The notes under the pieces: generated by a model | Told to the model about the DNA's origin: nothing | Database searches by the model: none | What the model saw: only the letters and a program-made list of their open reading frames with translations | Source of the DNA: DASZTV01 sp035550655 | Lineage (GTDB): Bacteria > Actinomycetota > Actinomycetes > JAFAQI01 | DNA length: 64,000 bases | Direction of reading: 5' to 3' | NCBI GenBank assembly: GCA_035550655.1 | Contig: DASZOU010000037.1 | Location: 23,072-87,071, forward strand | Made by a program: the position numbers and the translations under genes | Part shown: positions 17,746 through 28,002 of the stretch, piece by piece | How the letters are laid out: every line of letters begins with the position of its first letter | How positions within the stretch are numbered: the stretch's first letter is position 1

Positions 17746-19158
17746 CTACCAGCACGACGGTCGGCGCTGCGCCCAGGGCGCGGCCGCCTCGAGCTGCGCC
17801 GACAACGACAGCAGCGTCACCTCGTCGTACGGCCGGCCGATCAGCTGCACCCCGATCGGCAGCCCGTCGGCGGTCCAGTGCAGTGGCACCGAGACGGCTG
17901 GCTGCCCCGACATGTTGTACGGCGCCGTGAACGGGGTGAACCGCTTCTGCGCGTCGAAGTCCGCTGCCGGGTCGTCATCGTCGCGCAAGCCACCCACCAG
18001 CGCCGGAGGTTGGGCAAGCGTCGGCGTGAGGATCGCGTCGTACCGCGCGGACGCGGTCAGCTCGGTCCGCGCGGCGCGGCGCAGCGTGGCCAGCGCCGCG
18101 TAGACCTGCTGCCCTGAAGCCGTGCGGCCGCGATCCCGGATCCATCGCGTCAACGGGCGCGTCTTCGGCTCGTCGTCCGAGCTGATCGGAAGGTTGAGGA
18201 ACTCGGCTGACCACACCGTCTCGAAGGCAGGCACCAGATCGGCCGTGAAGGTGGGTGAGTAGTCGAACACGTAATGACCGAGATCGGACAGCAGCTCGCT
18301 CGCCGCTTCGTACGCCGCCATGCATTCCGGGTGCACCGGCGCGTCGGCGATCACCGGCGTCGCGAACCGCCCGATGTTCATCCGGCCCGGCGAGGCGTCA
18401 CAGGACGAAAGGAAGCTCTGCGGCGGGGGTGGCGCCCACTGCCAGTCGCCGGGCGCCGGCCCGGCCATCGCATCGAGCAGCGCCGCGGCGTCGCGGACGG
18501 TTCGGGCGAGCGGCCCGTTCACGGCGAGCCCGCTGATCTCCGGCGAGACCGGTGCGTTGGAGACGCGGCCACGCGACGGCTTGATGCCGAACAGCCCGCA
18601 GACGCTGGCGGGGATCCGGATCGACCCGCCACCGTCACTGCCCTGCGCCGCCGGCACGAGCCCCGCGGCAACGGCTGCGGCCGCTCCCCCGCTCGAGCCA
18701 CCGGCCGACCGCGCGAGGTCCCACGGCGTGCGGGCGGGTGGCGCGACGTCGGGCTCCGTGTAGCAGGGAAGCCCGAACTCCGGCGTGTTCGTCTTGCCGA
18801 GGCTGATCAGGCCGGCCGCCTTCAGCTTCGCCGTGACGGCGTCGTCGATGCCGAGGTCAGCCGCCGGCCAGGCGGACGTCCCGAATGTGGTCGGGACGCC
18901 TGCGACCAGGTTGAGGTCCTTGATGGCGGTCGGCACGCCGTACAGCTCCGGCAGGCCAGAACCGTCGCCGACCTGGTCGGCTGCCGCCTTCGCCGCGTCG
19001 AGCGCAAGGTCGGCTGTGACCGTCACGAAGGCCCCGACACGGTCGCTGAGCCGGTCGATCCGGGCCAGGTAGTGCTCCACCAGCTCGACCGGTGACACCG
19101 ACTTGTCGCGCACCGCGGCGGCCTGCTCGAGCAGCGTCAGGTCGTGCAGCTCGCCCAC
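17746..19158 (-). CDS. Amidase-signature family hydrolase
   Basis: A 470-residue amidase-signature enzyme. The Ser-cisSer-Lys triad is visible: Lys in VPTAIKDLNLVAG, cis-Ser and nucleophile Ser in SAGGSSGGAAAAVAAG and AQGSDGGGSIRIPAS. It hydrolyses an amide bond; the substrate cannot be deduced, and related proteins are annotated as indoleacetamide hydrolase, GatA-like or aryl-amidases. The absence of gatB and gatC nearby argues against a tRNA amidotransferase role. GTG 19158 starts VGELHDLTLLEQAAAVRDK, a normal family N-terminus, and lies 7 bp after the lipoprotein stop. Confidence 0.9.
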   Translation of the reverse strand: MGELHDLTLLEQAAAVRDKSVSPVELVEHYLARIDRLSDRVGAFVTVTADLALDAAKAAADQVGDGSGLPELYGVPTAIKDLNLVAGVPTTFGTSAWPAADLGIDDAVTAKLKAAGLISLGKTNTPEFGLPCYTEPDVAPPARTPWDLARSAGGSSGGAAAAVAAGLVPAAQGSDGGGSIRIPASVCGLFGIKPSRGRVSNAPVSPEISGLAVNGPLARTVRDAAALLDAMAGPAPGDWQWAPPPPQSFLSSCDASPGRMNIGRFATPVIADAPVHPECMAAYEAASELLSDLGHYVFDYSPTFTADLVPAFETVWSAEFLNLPISSDDEPKTRPLTRWIRDRGRTASGQQVYAALATLRRAARTELTASARYDAILTPTLAQPPALVGGLRDDDDPAADFDAQKRFTPFTAPYNMSGQPAVSVPLHWTADGLPIGVQLIGRPYDEVTLLSLSAQLEAAAPWAQRRPSCW

Positions 19159-19165
19159 GTCGGGC

Positions 19166-19798
19166 TCACCCGCCGGTACCAGGCGCCACGGGCAGGACGA
19201 CTGACCGGCCCGCCTCGGTGGTGCACACCTGCGCGGACTCGGCAAGCTGGACGGAGCGCTTCTCACCCGGTGGATACACCCGCAAGAAGGCTGCGCTCGC
19301 CACCTTGCAGTCTGCGGCGCTGAAGTTGCCCGGCTCCGGGATCTGCAGCTGAGCGTTCGCTGCACTTCCAGGAGCGAGAGTGACAATCGCCTTTTCGCCG
19401 CCGCGCTCGTCGGCAGGCTGGCCGAGCTGATGCCCGCCCGAGTCGAGAAAGGAGACACCCGGATAGCCGAACAGCGTGCACGGCCGGGAGCTGTCGTTGG
19501 TGAAGACGATCGGGATGATCGTCGAACCGGCGGCGCCCTGACCTTGCCCGACGGTGACCTTCAGCGCGCCGATGCCGCAGCCGTGTGACGCCTGGACCGT
19601 GCTCGAGAACGAGGGCGTCGGTGTCGGCGACTCGCTCGGCGACGGCGAGGCGGACGCGGAAGCGGATGTGGTCGGGCTCGCCGTGGTGGGCGGCGATGTC
19701 GCCGCGGTGTTGTCACCGCCGCCGGAGGAGCCGTTGCTGCACCCGGCCGCGGCCAAGGCCGCGACGGCGAGCGAGGCGAGGCGAACGCGTGCCGTCAT
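19166..19798 (-). CDS. DUF4232 lipoprotein
   Basis: A 210-residue lipoprotein with a signal peptide ending in a clear lipobox (LAAAGC, Cys at about residue 20). A Ser/Thr/Pro-rich linker follows (about 21-65). The DUF4232 domain comprises CGIGALKVTVGQGQGAAGS, IVFTNDSSRPCTLFGYPGVSF and Cys-containing strands near the end. The domain is common in exported actinobacterial proteins and its function is unknown. The gene is upstream of, and close to, the amidase gene on the same strand. Confidence 0.85.
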   Translation of the reverse strand: MTARVRLASLAVAALAAAGCSNGSSGGGDNTAATSPPTTASPTTSASASASPSPSESPTPTPSFSSTVQASHGCGIGALKVTVGQGQGAAGSTIIPIVFTNDSSRPCTLFGYPGVSFLDSGGHQLGQPADERGGEKAIVTLAPGSAANAQLQIPEPGNFSAADCKVASAAFLRVYPPGEKRSVQLAESAQVCTTEAGRSVVLPVAPGTGG

Positions 19799-19822
19799 GA
19801 CACGGACCCTAGTGCCGCGCGA

Positions 19823-20347
19823 TCAAGCGCTTGCAGCCTCGGCCTCGTCGGCCGTCTCCTCACCGAGATACGGCCGCCACTGCGGCGCCATCCGGCCGGT
19901 GCCGAGGACCCGCCAGGCGACGCCGGTCGGCGCGACCGGCTGGCGTGGCATCCGCCAACCGAGCTCCGAGATCGCCCGATCGGCCTTGGCATGGTTGCAC
20001 CGCCGGCAACACGACACGACGTTCTCCCAGACGTGTCCGCCGCCGCGGCTGCGGGGAATGACGTGGTCGATGCTCGTGGCCGGCGCGAGGCAGTAGACGC
20101 AGCGCCCACCGTCGCGGGCGAAGACGGCCCGGCGCGTCAGCGGTACCGCACCGCGGTACGGCACCCGCACGAACCGGCCGAGCCGGACCACGAGCGGGAC
20201 CCGCAACGAGATGCGCTCGCTGTGCAGCTCGTCCTCGGCGGACTCGACCGCGACGGCCTTGCCGGTGAGGACCAGGACGACGGCTCGGCGCTGCGTCACG
20301 ACGCACAGCGGCTCGTACGTCGCGTTGAGCACGAGTGCGTGAGCCAC
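19823..20347 (-). CDS. HNH endonuclease family protein
   Basis: A 174-residue protein of the common actinobacterial stand-alone HNH group. It opens with ALVLNATYEPLCVVTQRRAVVLVL. Its zinc/HNH core is CVYCLAPATSIDHVIPRSRGG, then ENVVSCCRRCNHAKAD: a CxxC pair, the DH catalytic dyad, Asn, and a second Cys pair. These genes lie outside restriction or phage contexts in many genomes and are of uncertain role, possibly DNA repair. It is divergent from the globin gene, with 65 bp between starts. Confidence 0.88.
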   Translation of the reverse strand: MAHALVLNATYEPLCVVTQRRAVVLVLTGKAVAVESAEDELHSERISLRVPLVVRLGRFVRVPYRGAVPLTRRAVFARDGGRCVYCLAPATSIDHVIPRSRGGGHVWENVVSCCRRCNHAKADRAISELGWRMPRQPVAPTGVAWRVLGTGRMAPQWRPYLGEETADEAEAASA

Positions 20348-20412
20348 TGCCGCCTCCTCGGTTGTCGTCAGCGTACCCAGCGACCGGCGTGCTCGCGCCG
20401 TACTTTGGAGGC

Positions 20413-20829
20413 ATGGAACGGCCAGGCCCCCAACCGATCTCGATCGAGGGCATCGATTCAGCGGCGACCTTCTACGACGCGGTCGGCGGCCACGAGACGT
20501 TCGAGCGGTTGGTCAGCGGCTTCTACGCGCGCGTCGCGAACGACCCCGTCCTCGTTGCGATCTATCCCGATCACGACTGGGCGGGCGCAGCTGAGCGGCT
20601 GATGTTGTTCCTCGAGCAGTACTGGGGCGGGCCGCGCACCTACTCCGAGACCCGCGGGCATCCGCGGCTGCGAGCCCGCCACGCGGAGTTCCGGATCGAT
20701 GTCGAGGCTCGCGACCACTGGCTGACCCACATGCGTGCAGCGCTCGACGACCTGTCGCTGCCGAAGGAAGCCGACGAGACCCTGTGGTCCTACCTGACCC
20801 TCGGTGCCGACATCCTCGTCAACTCGTAG
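20413..20829 (+). CDS. glbO: Group II truncated haemoglobin
   Basis: A 138-residue truncated haemoglobin closely resembling mycobacterial HbO. It has FYDAVGGHETFERLVSGFYARV (distal TyrB10), FLEQYWGGPRTYSETRGHPRLRARHAEFRI (proximal His F8 in RHAEF), and the group II Trp at G8 in RDHWLTHM. It binds oxygen or nitric oxide and is thought to support respiration or detoxify reactive species. The ATG at 20413 has a GGAGG just upstream. The 3' end overlaps the convergent S1 protease gene by 11 bp. Confidence 0.93.
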   Translation: MERPGPQPISIEGIDSAATFYDAVGGHETFERLVSGFYARVANDPVLVAIYPDHDWAGAAERLMLFLEQYWGGPRTYSETRGHPRLRARHAEFRIDVEARDHWLTHMRAALDDLSLPKEADETLWSYLTLGADILVNS

Positions 20830-21664
20830 CGGCGGTCGGCTTCGACGCGATCAGCACGAGCCCGAAGTGTTTCAGGGCGAGATTGACCGGGGTGAAGTAG
20901 AACGGGCACTGCCCGGGCTTGACCTGCCCTCCCGACAGGATCCCGACCGCGTACGCCTCGCCGTCCTCGACCGTGTAGACCGGCGAGCCCGAGTCACCCT
21001 TTCGTGAGGTGCACGGGCCGCCGCTGTCGGACTTGGCCTGCCACTCGTTCCCGATCGCGACGTGGGAGCCGCTGGACTTGAAGTTCACGGTGTGCGGCCC
21101 GAAACCGACGATGGTGAAGCCGCAGTGCTCGCCGGTGGCGGCACCGGAGTAGCAAACCGGCATGTCCTGCGCCGGGGCCTTGACCCCGACGACCGGAATC
21201 GCGGAGCGCGAGGTCTTGCCACCGACGAACACCAACGGCCGGGCGCTTCGGCGCGCAACGAGGGCGACGAACGCGCTGTCCCCGTCGGGGCCGAGGACGA
21301 ACCTGTGGCCGCTGACCTTGCCGAGCAGGTCACCCGGGGCGGTGCCGTCGTTGGGCAGGCTCTTGGTCTGGTGGACGAGGTACGCCGGGCCACCGGCGAT
21401 CGTCGCCACGCAGTGTCCCGCGGTGAGCGCCCCGTCCTTGCCGGTCCGCACTGACCGCACCGAGAAGGCCAGCGTGCATCCGTTGCCGTTGTTCTCGGAC
21501 CCGTGGCTGCTCCAGACGAACACGCTGGCGCCCGCGATCGCCTGATCGCTGCTCCGGCTCTGCCGGCTCGCTGCCGTCGCTGCATGCGATCCGGCGCTCG
21601 CGGCCGCAGTCACGGGCAGCGCCACGACCACCGCAACCATTGCGGCGAGGACTCGACCTCTCAC
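20819..21664 (-). CDS. Secreted chymotrypsin-like (S1) serine protease
   Basis: A 281-residue exported protein with a signal peptide (about residues 1-28). The triad is visible: His in DGALTAGHC (about 83), Asp in GPDGDSAFV (about 126), and Ser in SRKGDSGSPVYT (about 224). Several Cys could form disulfides. It resembles actinobacterial S1 proteases that lack a large propeptide. The GTG start at 21664 overlaps the stop of tam (GTGA) and has GCGAGGGA upstream, so the two genes are translationally coupled despite unrelated functions. Confidence 0.88.
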   Translation of the reverse strand: MRGRVLAAMVAVVVALPVTAAASAGSHAATAASRQSRSSDQAIAGASVFVWSSHGSENNGNGCTLAFSVRSVRTGKDGALTAGHCVATIAGGPAYLVHQTKSLPNDGTAPGDLLGKVSGHRFVLGPDGDSAFVALVARRSARPLVFVGGKTSRSAIPVVGVKAPAQDMPVCYSGAATGEHCGFTIVGFGPHTVNFKSSGSHVAIGNEWQAKSDSGGPCTSRKGDSGSPVYTVEDGEAYAVGILSGGQVKPGQCPFYFTPVNLALKHFGLVLIASKPTAATS

Positions 21665-22487
21665 GCGGCGTCCCTCGCCTGCCCGACCGCGAACGTCCGG
21701 CGGAACGGGAAGACCGTCGTACCGTCCGGGCCGGCCGGGTACGCCGTGCGCAGGCCTGCCGCGCACGCCGCCAGGAACTCCGCCGTGGCGTCCGGATCGT
21801 CGGCCAGCGCCGTGAGCACCGGACGCAGCGCGGTGCCCTTGACCCACTCCAGCACGGGGTCGGCTCCTGTCAGCCGGTGGAGGTAGGTGGTCTGCCACAC
21901 GTCCGGCAGGAGACCCGCCGCGGTCATCGCCTCGAGATAGGCCTCCGGGGACTCGACCGCGGCTTGCCGGTCGGCGTCGTCGCCAAGCCGATCACGCCAA
22001 CGCGGGGACTCACGCAGCTCACGGATCACCGTGTGCGACGGAGAATCGAAGTTGGCCGGAACCTGGAAGGCGAACACCCCGTGCGGCGCCAGCCAGCCCG
22101 CGATCGTCCTGATCAGGTCGACATGGCCGGGCACCCACTGCAGGACCGCGTTCGCCACCACCACATCCGGCGCCGCGTCGCGCTCGGAGCTGGGCAGCCA
22201 GGACCGCAAATCGGCGCACACGTACGTCAAACGAGCGAAAGTGGCCCCGGATTCGGCTTCGGCAATCATCTGCGCGGAGCTGTCCACCCCGACGACATCG
22301 GCATCCGGCCAGCGTCGGGCGAGCGTCTGCGTGAGAGTTCCCGGCCCGCAGCCCAGATCGACCACGTACGCCGGCTCGCTGGCCGGAACCCTGGCGAGCA
22401 GGTCGAAGAACGGCCGCGAGCGCTCGTCGGCGTACCTCAGGTACTGGCCCGGGTCCCAGCCCGGGGCGGGCGCGGTCGCCGAAGCCA

Positions 22488-22488
<1 letters not shown>
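21661..22488 (-). CDS. tam: Trans-aconitate 2-methyltransferase
   Basis: A 275-residue class I SAM-dependent methyltransferase. Motif I is VVDLGCGPGTLTQTLARRWP, the acidic end of strand 2 is GVDSSAQMI, and motif post-I is VVVANAVLQWVPGH. The opening WDPGQYLRYADERSRPFFDLL and the GVFAFQVPANFDSPSH stretch are typical of Tam, which methylates trans-aconitate, an inhibitor of aconitase. It starts with GTG, sharing one base with the ettA stop (TAGTG), so it follows ettA in one transcript. Confidence 0.9.
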
Positions 22489-24164
<1,676 letters not shown>

Positions 24165-24234
24165 GTCCACCTCCCCACTCCCACCGAAAAGCGGAGCCGG
24201 CGCAGCCGGCACTGACGTGTCTAGGCTACGGATC

Positions 24235-24723
24235 GTGAGCGCACGATCGCGCCTGAGCAGCGCCTTCGACGGCCTTGGTGCCCACACCGGCATCGCGACA
24301 GCGCTTGTCGTCTTCGCCCTGCTCGGGTTCTTGCTCATCATCCAGTCCAAGCAGGACACGTTGCTCTGGACCGGCCGCCACGCCGTGGGCTCGGAGACGA
24401 ACGGCCTAGTCAGCTTCGCTGTCCACGGCCAGCGCTACACGTTCGTCCCCAACCCGAACACCAGCGACAACCGCTCTCGCGTCGACGTCTACTACGACAA
24501 GGCCGATCCGTTCACCGCTCGCCTGGACTCCACCTGGAGCCGGGCGCTGGACGCCGCGTTCGTCGGCTTCCCGCTGCTGCTTGCCGGCGGCGTGCTGGGG
24601 CTCGGCGCGTGGCGGCGGGCCCGCCGTCGTACGGTGCCGGCCCGCGCCGACGACGCCTTCGGCACGGGCCTCGACCCTGACTTCGTCCGCCGACAGCTCG
24701 ACCAGCTCAGGCGGCCGCGGTAG
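24235..24723 (+). CDS. Two-helix membrane protein, DUF3592-like
   Basis: A 162-residue protein with transmembrane helices at about 20-40 and 105-125. Between them lies an extracytoplasmic beta-rich segment, VSFAVHGQRYTFVPNPNTSDNRSRVDVYYDKADP. This pattern of a strand, G-x-x-Y and then VYYDxxDP resembles DUF3592, whose function is unknown. The cytoplasmic tail is Arg-rich. GTG 24235 was chosen because it precedes the first helix cleanly; GTG 24217 is an alternative. The 3' end overlaps the convergent ssb gene by 17 bp. Confidence 0.7.
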   Translation: MSARSRLSSAFDGLGAHTGIATALVVFALLGFLLIIQSKQDTLLWTGRHAVGSETNGLVSFAVHGQRYTFVPNPNTSDNRSRVDVYYDKADPFTARLDSTWSRALDAAFVGFPLLLAGGVLGLGAWRRARRRTVPARADDAFGTGLDPDFVRRQLDQLRRPR

Positions 24724-25138
24724 CGGGTTCCGCCGCCTCGGCCGGCTCCGGCACGTCGACGGCCGCCTCGACGTCCTGGCGCTGAGGACGCCGGAGATCG
24801 ACCGCCCAGCGGTTGAGATCGGGCCCGACCGCGACAGCCTCGATCTCGTGGACGCGCTGCTTCGCACCGTTGGTGTCGTCGTACTCGCGAAAGAGCAGCT
24901 TGCCGAGCACGACGACGCTGTCGCCCTTGCGGAGGCTTGCCAGGACGTTGGCGGCAAGTCCGCGCCAGCAGGACACGCCGATGTACATGGGATCCCCGTC
25001 CTTGAACCCGCCGCTCTCCCGATCGAAGCGGCGGGGGTTCGAGGCGACCCGGAGCCGGACCAGAGTGGCGCCGTTGGCGGTGGTCCGAGGATCGGGGTCG
25101 GCAGTCAGGTTCCCCTGCACCGTGATGTACGTCTCCAT
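24707..25138 (-). CDS. ssb: Single-stranded DNA-binding protein (SsbB-like)
   Basis: A 143-residue OB-fold SSB: METYITVQGNLTADPDPRTT, ATLVRLRVASNPRRFDRESG, WRGLAANVLASLRKGDSVVVLGKL. The C-terminal tail is rich in Ala, Glu and Pro and does not end in the acidic DDDIPF-type tip of housekeeping SSB. It therefore resembles the second actinobacterial paralogue SsbB, linked to chromosome segregation or competence-like roles rather than replication. ATG 25138 has GAGAAGGGAAG upstream. The main ssb (next to rpsF) would be elsewhere. Confidence 0.9.
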   Translation of the reverse strand: METYITVQGNLTADPDPRTTANGATLVRLRVASNPRRFDRESGGFKDGDPMYIGVSCWRGLAANVLASLRKGDSVVVLGKLLFREYDDTNGAKQRVHEIEAVAVGPDLNRWAVDLRRPQRQDVEAAVDVPEPAEAAEPATAAA

Positions 25139-25232
25139 CGGCTTCCCTTCTCGTAGGCCGGCACCCGCCGGTCGCATCACCGTGCGGATGCCCGCCGACG
25201 GCGCCGCCCGAGGCGACATCACCCTGTGCACG

Positions 25233-25253
25233 AGGCGCCCCGCCGCGGCGCCT
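25233..25253. other. Short GC-rich inverted repeat between ssb and the first SDR gene
   Basis: AGGCGCC at 25233-25239 pairs with GGCGCCT at 25247-25253 around a 7-base spacer, just upstream of the SDR gene start at 25283. It is in the 144-bp gap between divergent ssb and the SDR operon. It could be a regulator site or a chance feature in GC-rich DNA. Confidence 0.3.
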
Positions 25254-25282
25254 GTGCAAGCCGATGTGGCAGCGTTCAGCGC

Positions 25283-26047
25283 ATGCCAGATCTGGACTTC
25301 GAGGGGCGCGCGGCGATCGTCACCGGCGGCACCCGCGGTATCGGCTTAGGCATCGCGGCCGAGCTGGTCGAGCGCGGCGCCTCGGTGTGCATCACGGCGC
25401 GCAAGCCCGACGAGCTCGAGGCGGCGATCGCCCAGCTCGACCCCGATGGCGCCGGGCGCGCGATCGCCGCTCGGGGCAGCGCCGACGACGCGGCGCACCA
25501 GCAGGCCGCCGTCGACGCGACGATGGCCGCCTTCGGGCGGATCGACTACGTGGTCAACAACGCGGCCGTCAACCCGGTCTTCGGGCCGATGGTCGACTAC
25601 GACCTCGCCGCCGTACGCAAGATCTTCGAGGTCAACGTCGTCGCGGGCCTCGCCTGGACCCAGCTCGCCTGGCGTGCCTGGCTGAAGGACAACGGCGGCG
25701 CGATCCTCAATGTCGCGTCCATCGGTGGCCTGCGGGCGGGGCCGTTCCTCGGCGCCTACAACGCGAGCAAGGCAGCGCTGATCCACATGACGCGCCAGCT
25801 CGCGCAGGAGCTGAGCCCGGGAGTCCGCGTGAACGGCATCGCCCCGGCGGTGGTCAAGACGCAGTTCGCTCGAGCTCTCTATGAGAAGGACGAGGCGGCG
25901 GCCGCGGCGCGCTACCCGCTGCAGCGCCTCGGTACACCCACGGACACCGCGAAGCTCGCGGCCTTCCTGCTGTCCGACGACGCCTCCTGGATAACCGGGC
26001 AGACAGTGGCGATCGACGGCGGCATCATGACCGCCGGAGGTGTGTAG
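25283..26047 (+). CDS. Short-chain dehydrogenase/reductase
   Basis: A 254-residue classical SDR. The NAD(P)-binding motif is VTGGTRGIGLGIA, NNAAVNP follows the strand-4 region, and the catalytic Ser-Tyr-Lys is in NVASIGGL and YNASKAAL. The C-terminus has WITGQTVAIDGG. The Ala-Arg-Lys after strand 2 (TARKPDEL) suggests NADP(H) preference. It oxidises or reduces an alcohol/ketone or acyl-CoA; the substrate is unknown. The next SDR starts right after its stop, so the two form an operon. Confidence 0.9.
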   Translation: MPDLDFEGRAAIVTGGTRGIGLGIAAELVERGASVCITARKPDELEAAIAQLDPDGAGRAIAARGSADDAAHQQAAVDATMAAFGRIDYVVNNAAVNPVFGPMVDYDLAAVRKIFEVNVVAGLAWTQLAWRAWLKDNGGAILNVASIGGLRAGPFLGAYNASKAALIHMTRQLAQELSPGVRVNGIAPAVVKTQFARALYEKDEAAAAARYPLQRLGTPTDTAKLAAFLLSDDASWITGQTVAIDGGIMTAGGV

Positions 26048-26779
26048 ATGAGCGACCGGGTTGCCCTCGTCACCGGCTCGACGTCGGGGATCGGGAAGGC
26101 CGTTGTCGAGCGCTTCGTCCGCGACGGCCTGCAGGTCGTGGTCAACTCGGCGAAGTCGATCGATGCCGGCCAGGCGATGGTGGCTGAGCTCGGGGCGGAT
26201 CGCACACACTACGTGCAGGGCGACATCGCCGAGGCTGCCGACGCGCAACGGATCGTCGACGAGACGATCGCGAAGTTCGGCCGGCTCGACGTACTCGTCA
26301 ACAACGCGGGGACGACCCAGCGGATCCCGCACGACGACTTCGCCACCGCGTCACCGGACGTCTTCCGGCGGCTGTACGACGTCAACGTCGTCGGGACCTG
26401 GCAGACAACGGTCGCGGCGATCCCTCACCTTAAGGAGTCGGGCGCCGGCTGCATCGTGAACGTCACCTCGCTCGCCGGCGTCCGCCCGACGGGATCCTCC
26501 ATCCCCTATGCAGTCAGCAAGGCGGCGATGAACCACCTGACGCTGCTGCTCGCCAACACGCTCGCGCCGACGGTTCGCGTCAACGCCGTAGCGCCGGGGC
26601 TGGTCGACACTCCGTGGACGGCGGAGTGGACCGACCTGCACGAGGCGATCAAGTTCATGGCGCCGATGGGCCGGGCCGCGCAGCCGGACGACATCGCCGA
26701 AGTGGTCGCGACGCTGACCGACTCGACGTACGTCACGGGCCAGGTCTGGGTGATCGACGGCGGCCTCGCCCTCCGTTGA
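26048..26779 (+). CDS. Short-chain dehydrogenase/reductase (FabG-like)
   Basis: A 243-residue classical SDR with VTGSTSGIGKAVVERF, VNNAGTTQRIPHDDF, catalytic Ser in NVTSLAGV, and YAVSKAAMNHL for Tyr and Lys; it ends YVTGQVWVIDGG. It is similar to 3-ketoacyl reductases but not close enough to assign to fatty acid synthesis. The ATG directly follows the upstream stop TAG. A large structured inverted repeat lies just after its stop. Confidence 0.9.
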   Translation: MSDRVALVTGSTSGIGKAVVERFVRDGLQVVVNSAKSIDAGQAMVAELGADRTHYVQGDIAEAADAQRIVDETIAKFGRLDVLVNNAGTTQRIPHDDFATASPDVFRRLYDVNVVGTWQTTVAAIPHLKESGAGCIVNVTSLAGVRPTGSSIPYAVSKAAMNHLTLLLANTLAPTVRVNAVAPGLVDTPWTAEWTDLHEAIKFMAPMGRAAQPDDIAEVVATLTDSTYVTGQVWVIDGGLALR

Positions 26780-26816
26780 CGGGCTGGAGCGGCACCTCTC
26801 GAGCGTTGGTGCGTGC

Positions 26817-26889
26817 CAAGCAATGTGGCATTGCCCCAGTGATTTCCTCGAAATCTGAGGGAACTGGTCATGCAATGCCACATTGCTTG
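26817..26889. repeat. Long inverted repeat between convergent genes (terminator-like structure)
   Basis: CAAGCAATGTGGCATTGC (26817-26834) is perfectly complementary to 26872-26889. The 37-base centre folds further: CCAGT (26836-26840) pairs with ACTGG (26863-26867) and GATTT with AAATC (26841-26845, 26851-26855). It sits between the convergent SDR and phosphotransferase genes and is AT-richer than its surroundings. The core ATGTGGCAT resembles the ATGTGACAT of the 32-bp repeats. It could be a bidirectional terminator, a miniature mobile element or a binding site. Confidence 0.75.
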
Positions 26890-26907
26890 CGCGATCGGTA
26901 GCGCCCG

Positions 26908-28002
26908 TTACAGGCCGTTGGTGAGGGCGGCGTTGCCGGCGTTGACCAGCGGCGCGATTCGCACCGCCATCTCGACGAACCCGTCGCCGATCATCGCGCC
27001 GGCGAGCCCGCGCGCCGCCACACCAGCGATGATCGCTGCGAGCTTGAAGCACGCGAACGCGACGTACCACGGCATCTCGCTGAGGTCACGACCGCTGCTC
27101 TTCGCGTAGCGGTCGAGCAGCTCGCGCCGAGTCGGGAACCCCGGCAGCGTCGTGACCGTCGGCAGCACGCCCGCCGTCAGCTCGCTGGTCTCGTCGCCGG
27201 CGTCCTGCCAGTAGATGTAGAACATGCCGAGGTCGGCGAGCGGGTCGCCGAGGGTCGACAGCTCCCAGTCGAGGACCGCAGCGATCCGGCCCGGCGTGGT
27301 CGGGTCGAGCATCACGTTGTCCATGCGGTAGTCGCCGTGCACGATCGGGCCTGTCGGGGCCGCCGGAACCCTTGCCGTCAGCCGCTCGGCGAGCCGGTCG
27401 AGGTCGCTGCCATCTCCTTGGAGCGCGTCACGCGTCGCCTGCCACTGCGTCGTCCAGCGCCGGATCTGGCGCTCGAGATAGCCGTCGGGCTTTCCGTAGT
27501 CACCGAGACCGACCTCTGCCGGCTCCACCGCGTGGAGGTCGGCCATGACATCGATCAACCCGTGCGCGATCGCCAGCCGTTCCTCGGGTGACTCCGCGTA
27601 GCCGTCCGGCAGCGTGTCCCGGACGATGTGGCCGACGACGCGTTCCATCACGTAGAACGGCGCACCGATCACGTCCTCGTCGGTGCACATGGCGAGCGTG
27701 GGTGGAACCGGCACCGGCGTCGGCCCGAGCGCCGTCATCACGCGGTGCTCACGCCCCATGTCGTGCGCGGTCGGCAGCCGGTTCGACAGCGGCGGGCGCC
27801 GCAGCACCGCCTCGCCGGCTGCGGAGGTGACACCGAAGGTCAGGTTCGACTTGCCCCCGGAGATGAGCTCGAGCCGGCAGTCACGCCAGCCGTCGTCACC
27901 GAGCTGCTCGGCCAGGTAGCGCCCGACCGCCTCGCGCGGAACGGCCTGCTCGGTCAGGGTGGCAAGATCCGCTTCTGTCACGGGACGGTACGTTACCGAC
28001 AT
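26908..28002 (-). CDS. Phosphotransferase family protein (APH/ACAD10-like kinase fold)
   Basis: A 364-residue protein of the aminoglycoside phosphotransferase-like superfamily. It shows ISGGKSNLTFGV (Gly-rich loop), the catalytic loop IVHGDYRMDNVMLD, and the metal-binding VLDWELSTLGDPLADLG. This group is similar to the kinase domain of ACAD10/11, which acts on hydroxyacyl-CoA, and in bacteria it often neighbours SDR and acyl-CoA genes. The SDR pair ends 130 bp away, which fits lipid or hydroxyacid catabolism. The ATG start at 28002 overlaps the proposed bioA start region by 44 bp; the GTG at 27981 is an alternative. Confidence 0.85.
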   Translation of the reverse strand: MSVTYRPVTEADLATLTEQAVPREAVGRYLAEQLGDDGWRDCRLELISGGKSNLTFGVTSAAGEAVLRRPPLSNRLPTAHDMGREHRVMTALGPTPVPVPPTLAMCTDEDVIGAPFYVMERVVGHIVRDTLPDGYAESPEERLAIAHGLIDVMADLHAVEPAEVGLGDYGKPDGYLERQIRRWTTQWQATRDALQGDGSDLDRLAERLTARVPAAPTGPIVHGDYRMDNVMLDPTTPGRIAAVLDWELSTLGDPLADLGMFYIYWQDAGDETSELTAGVLPTVTTLPGFPTRRELLDRYAKSSGRDLSEMPWYVAFACFKLAAIIAGVAARGLAGAMIGDGFVEMAVRIAPLVNAGNAALTNGL

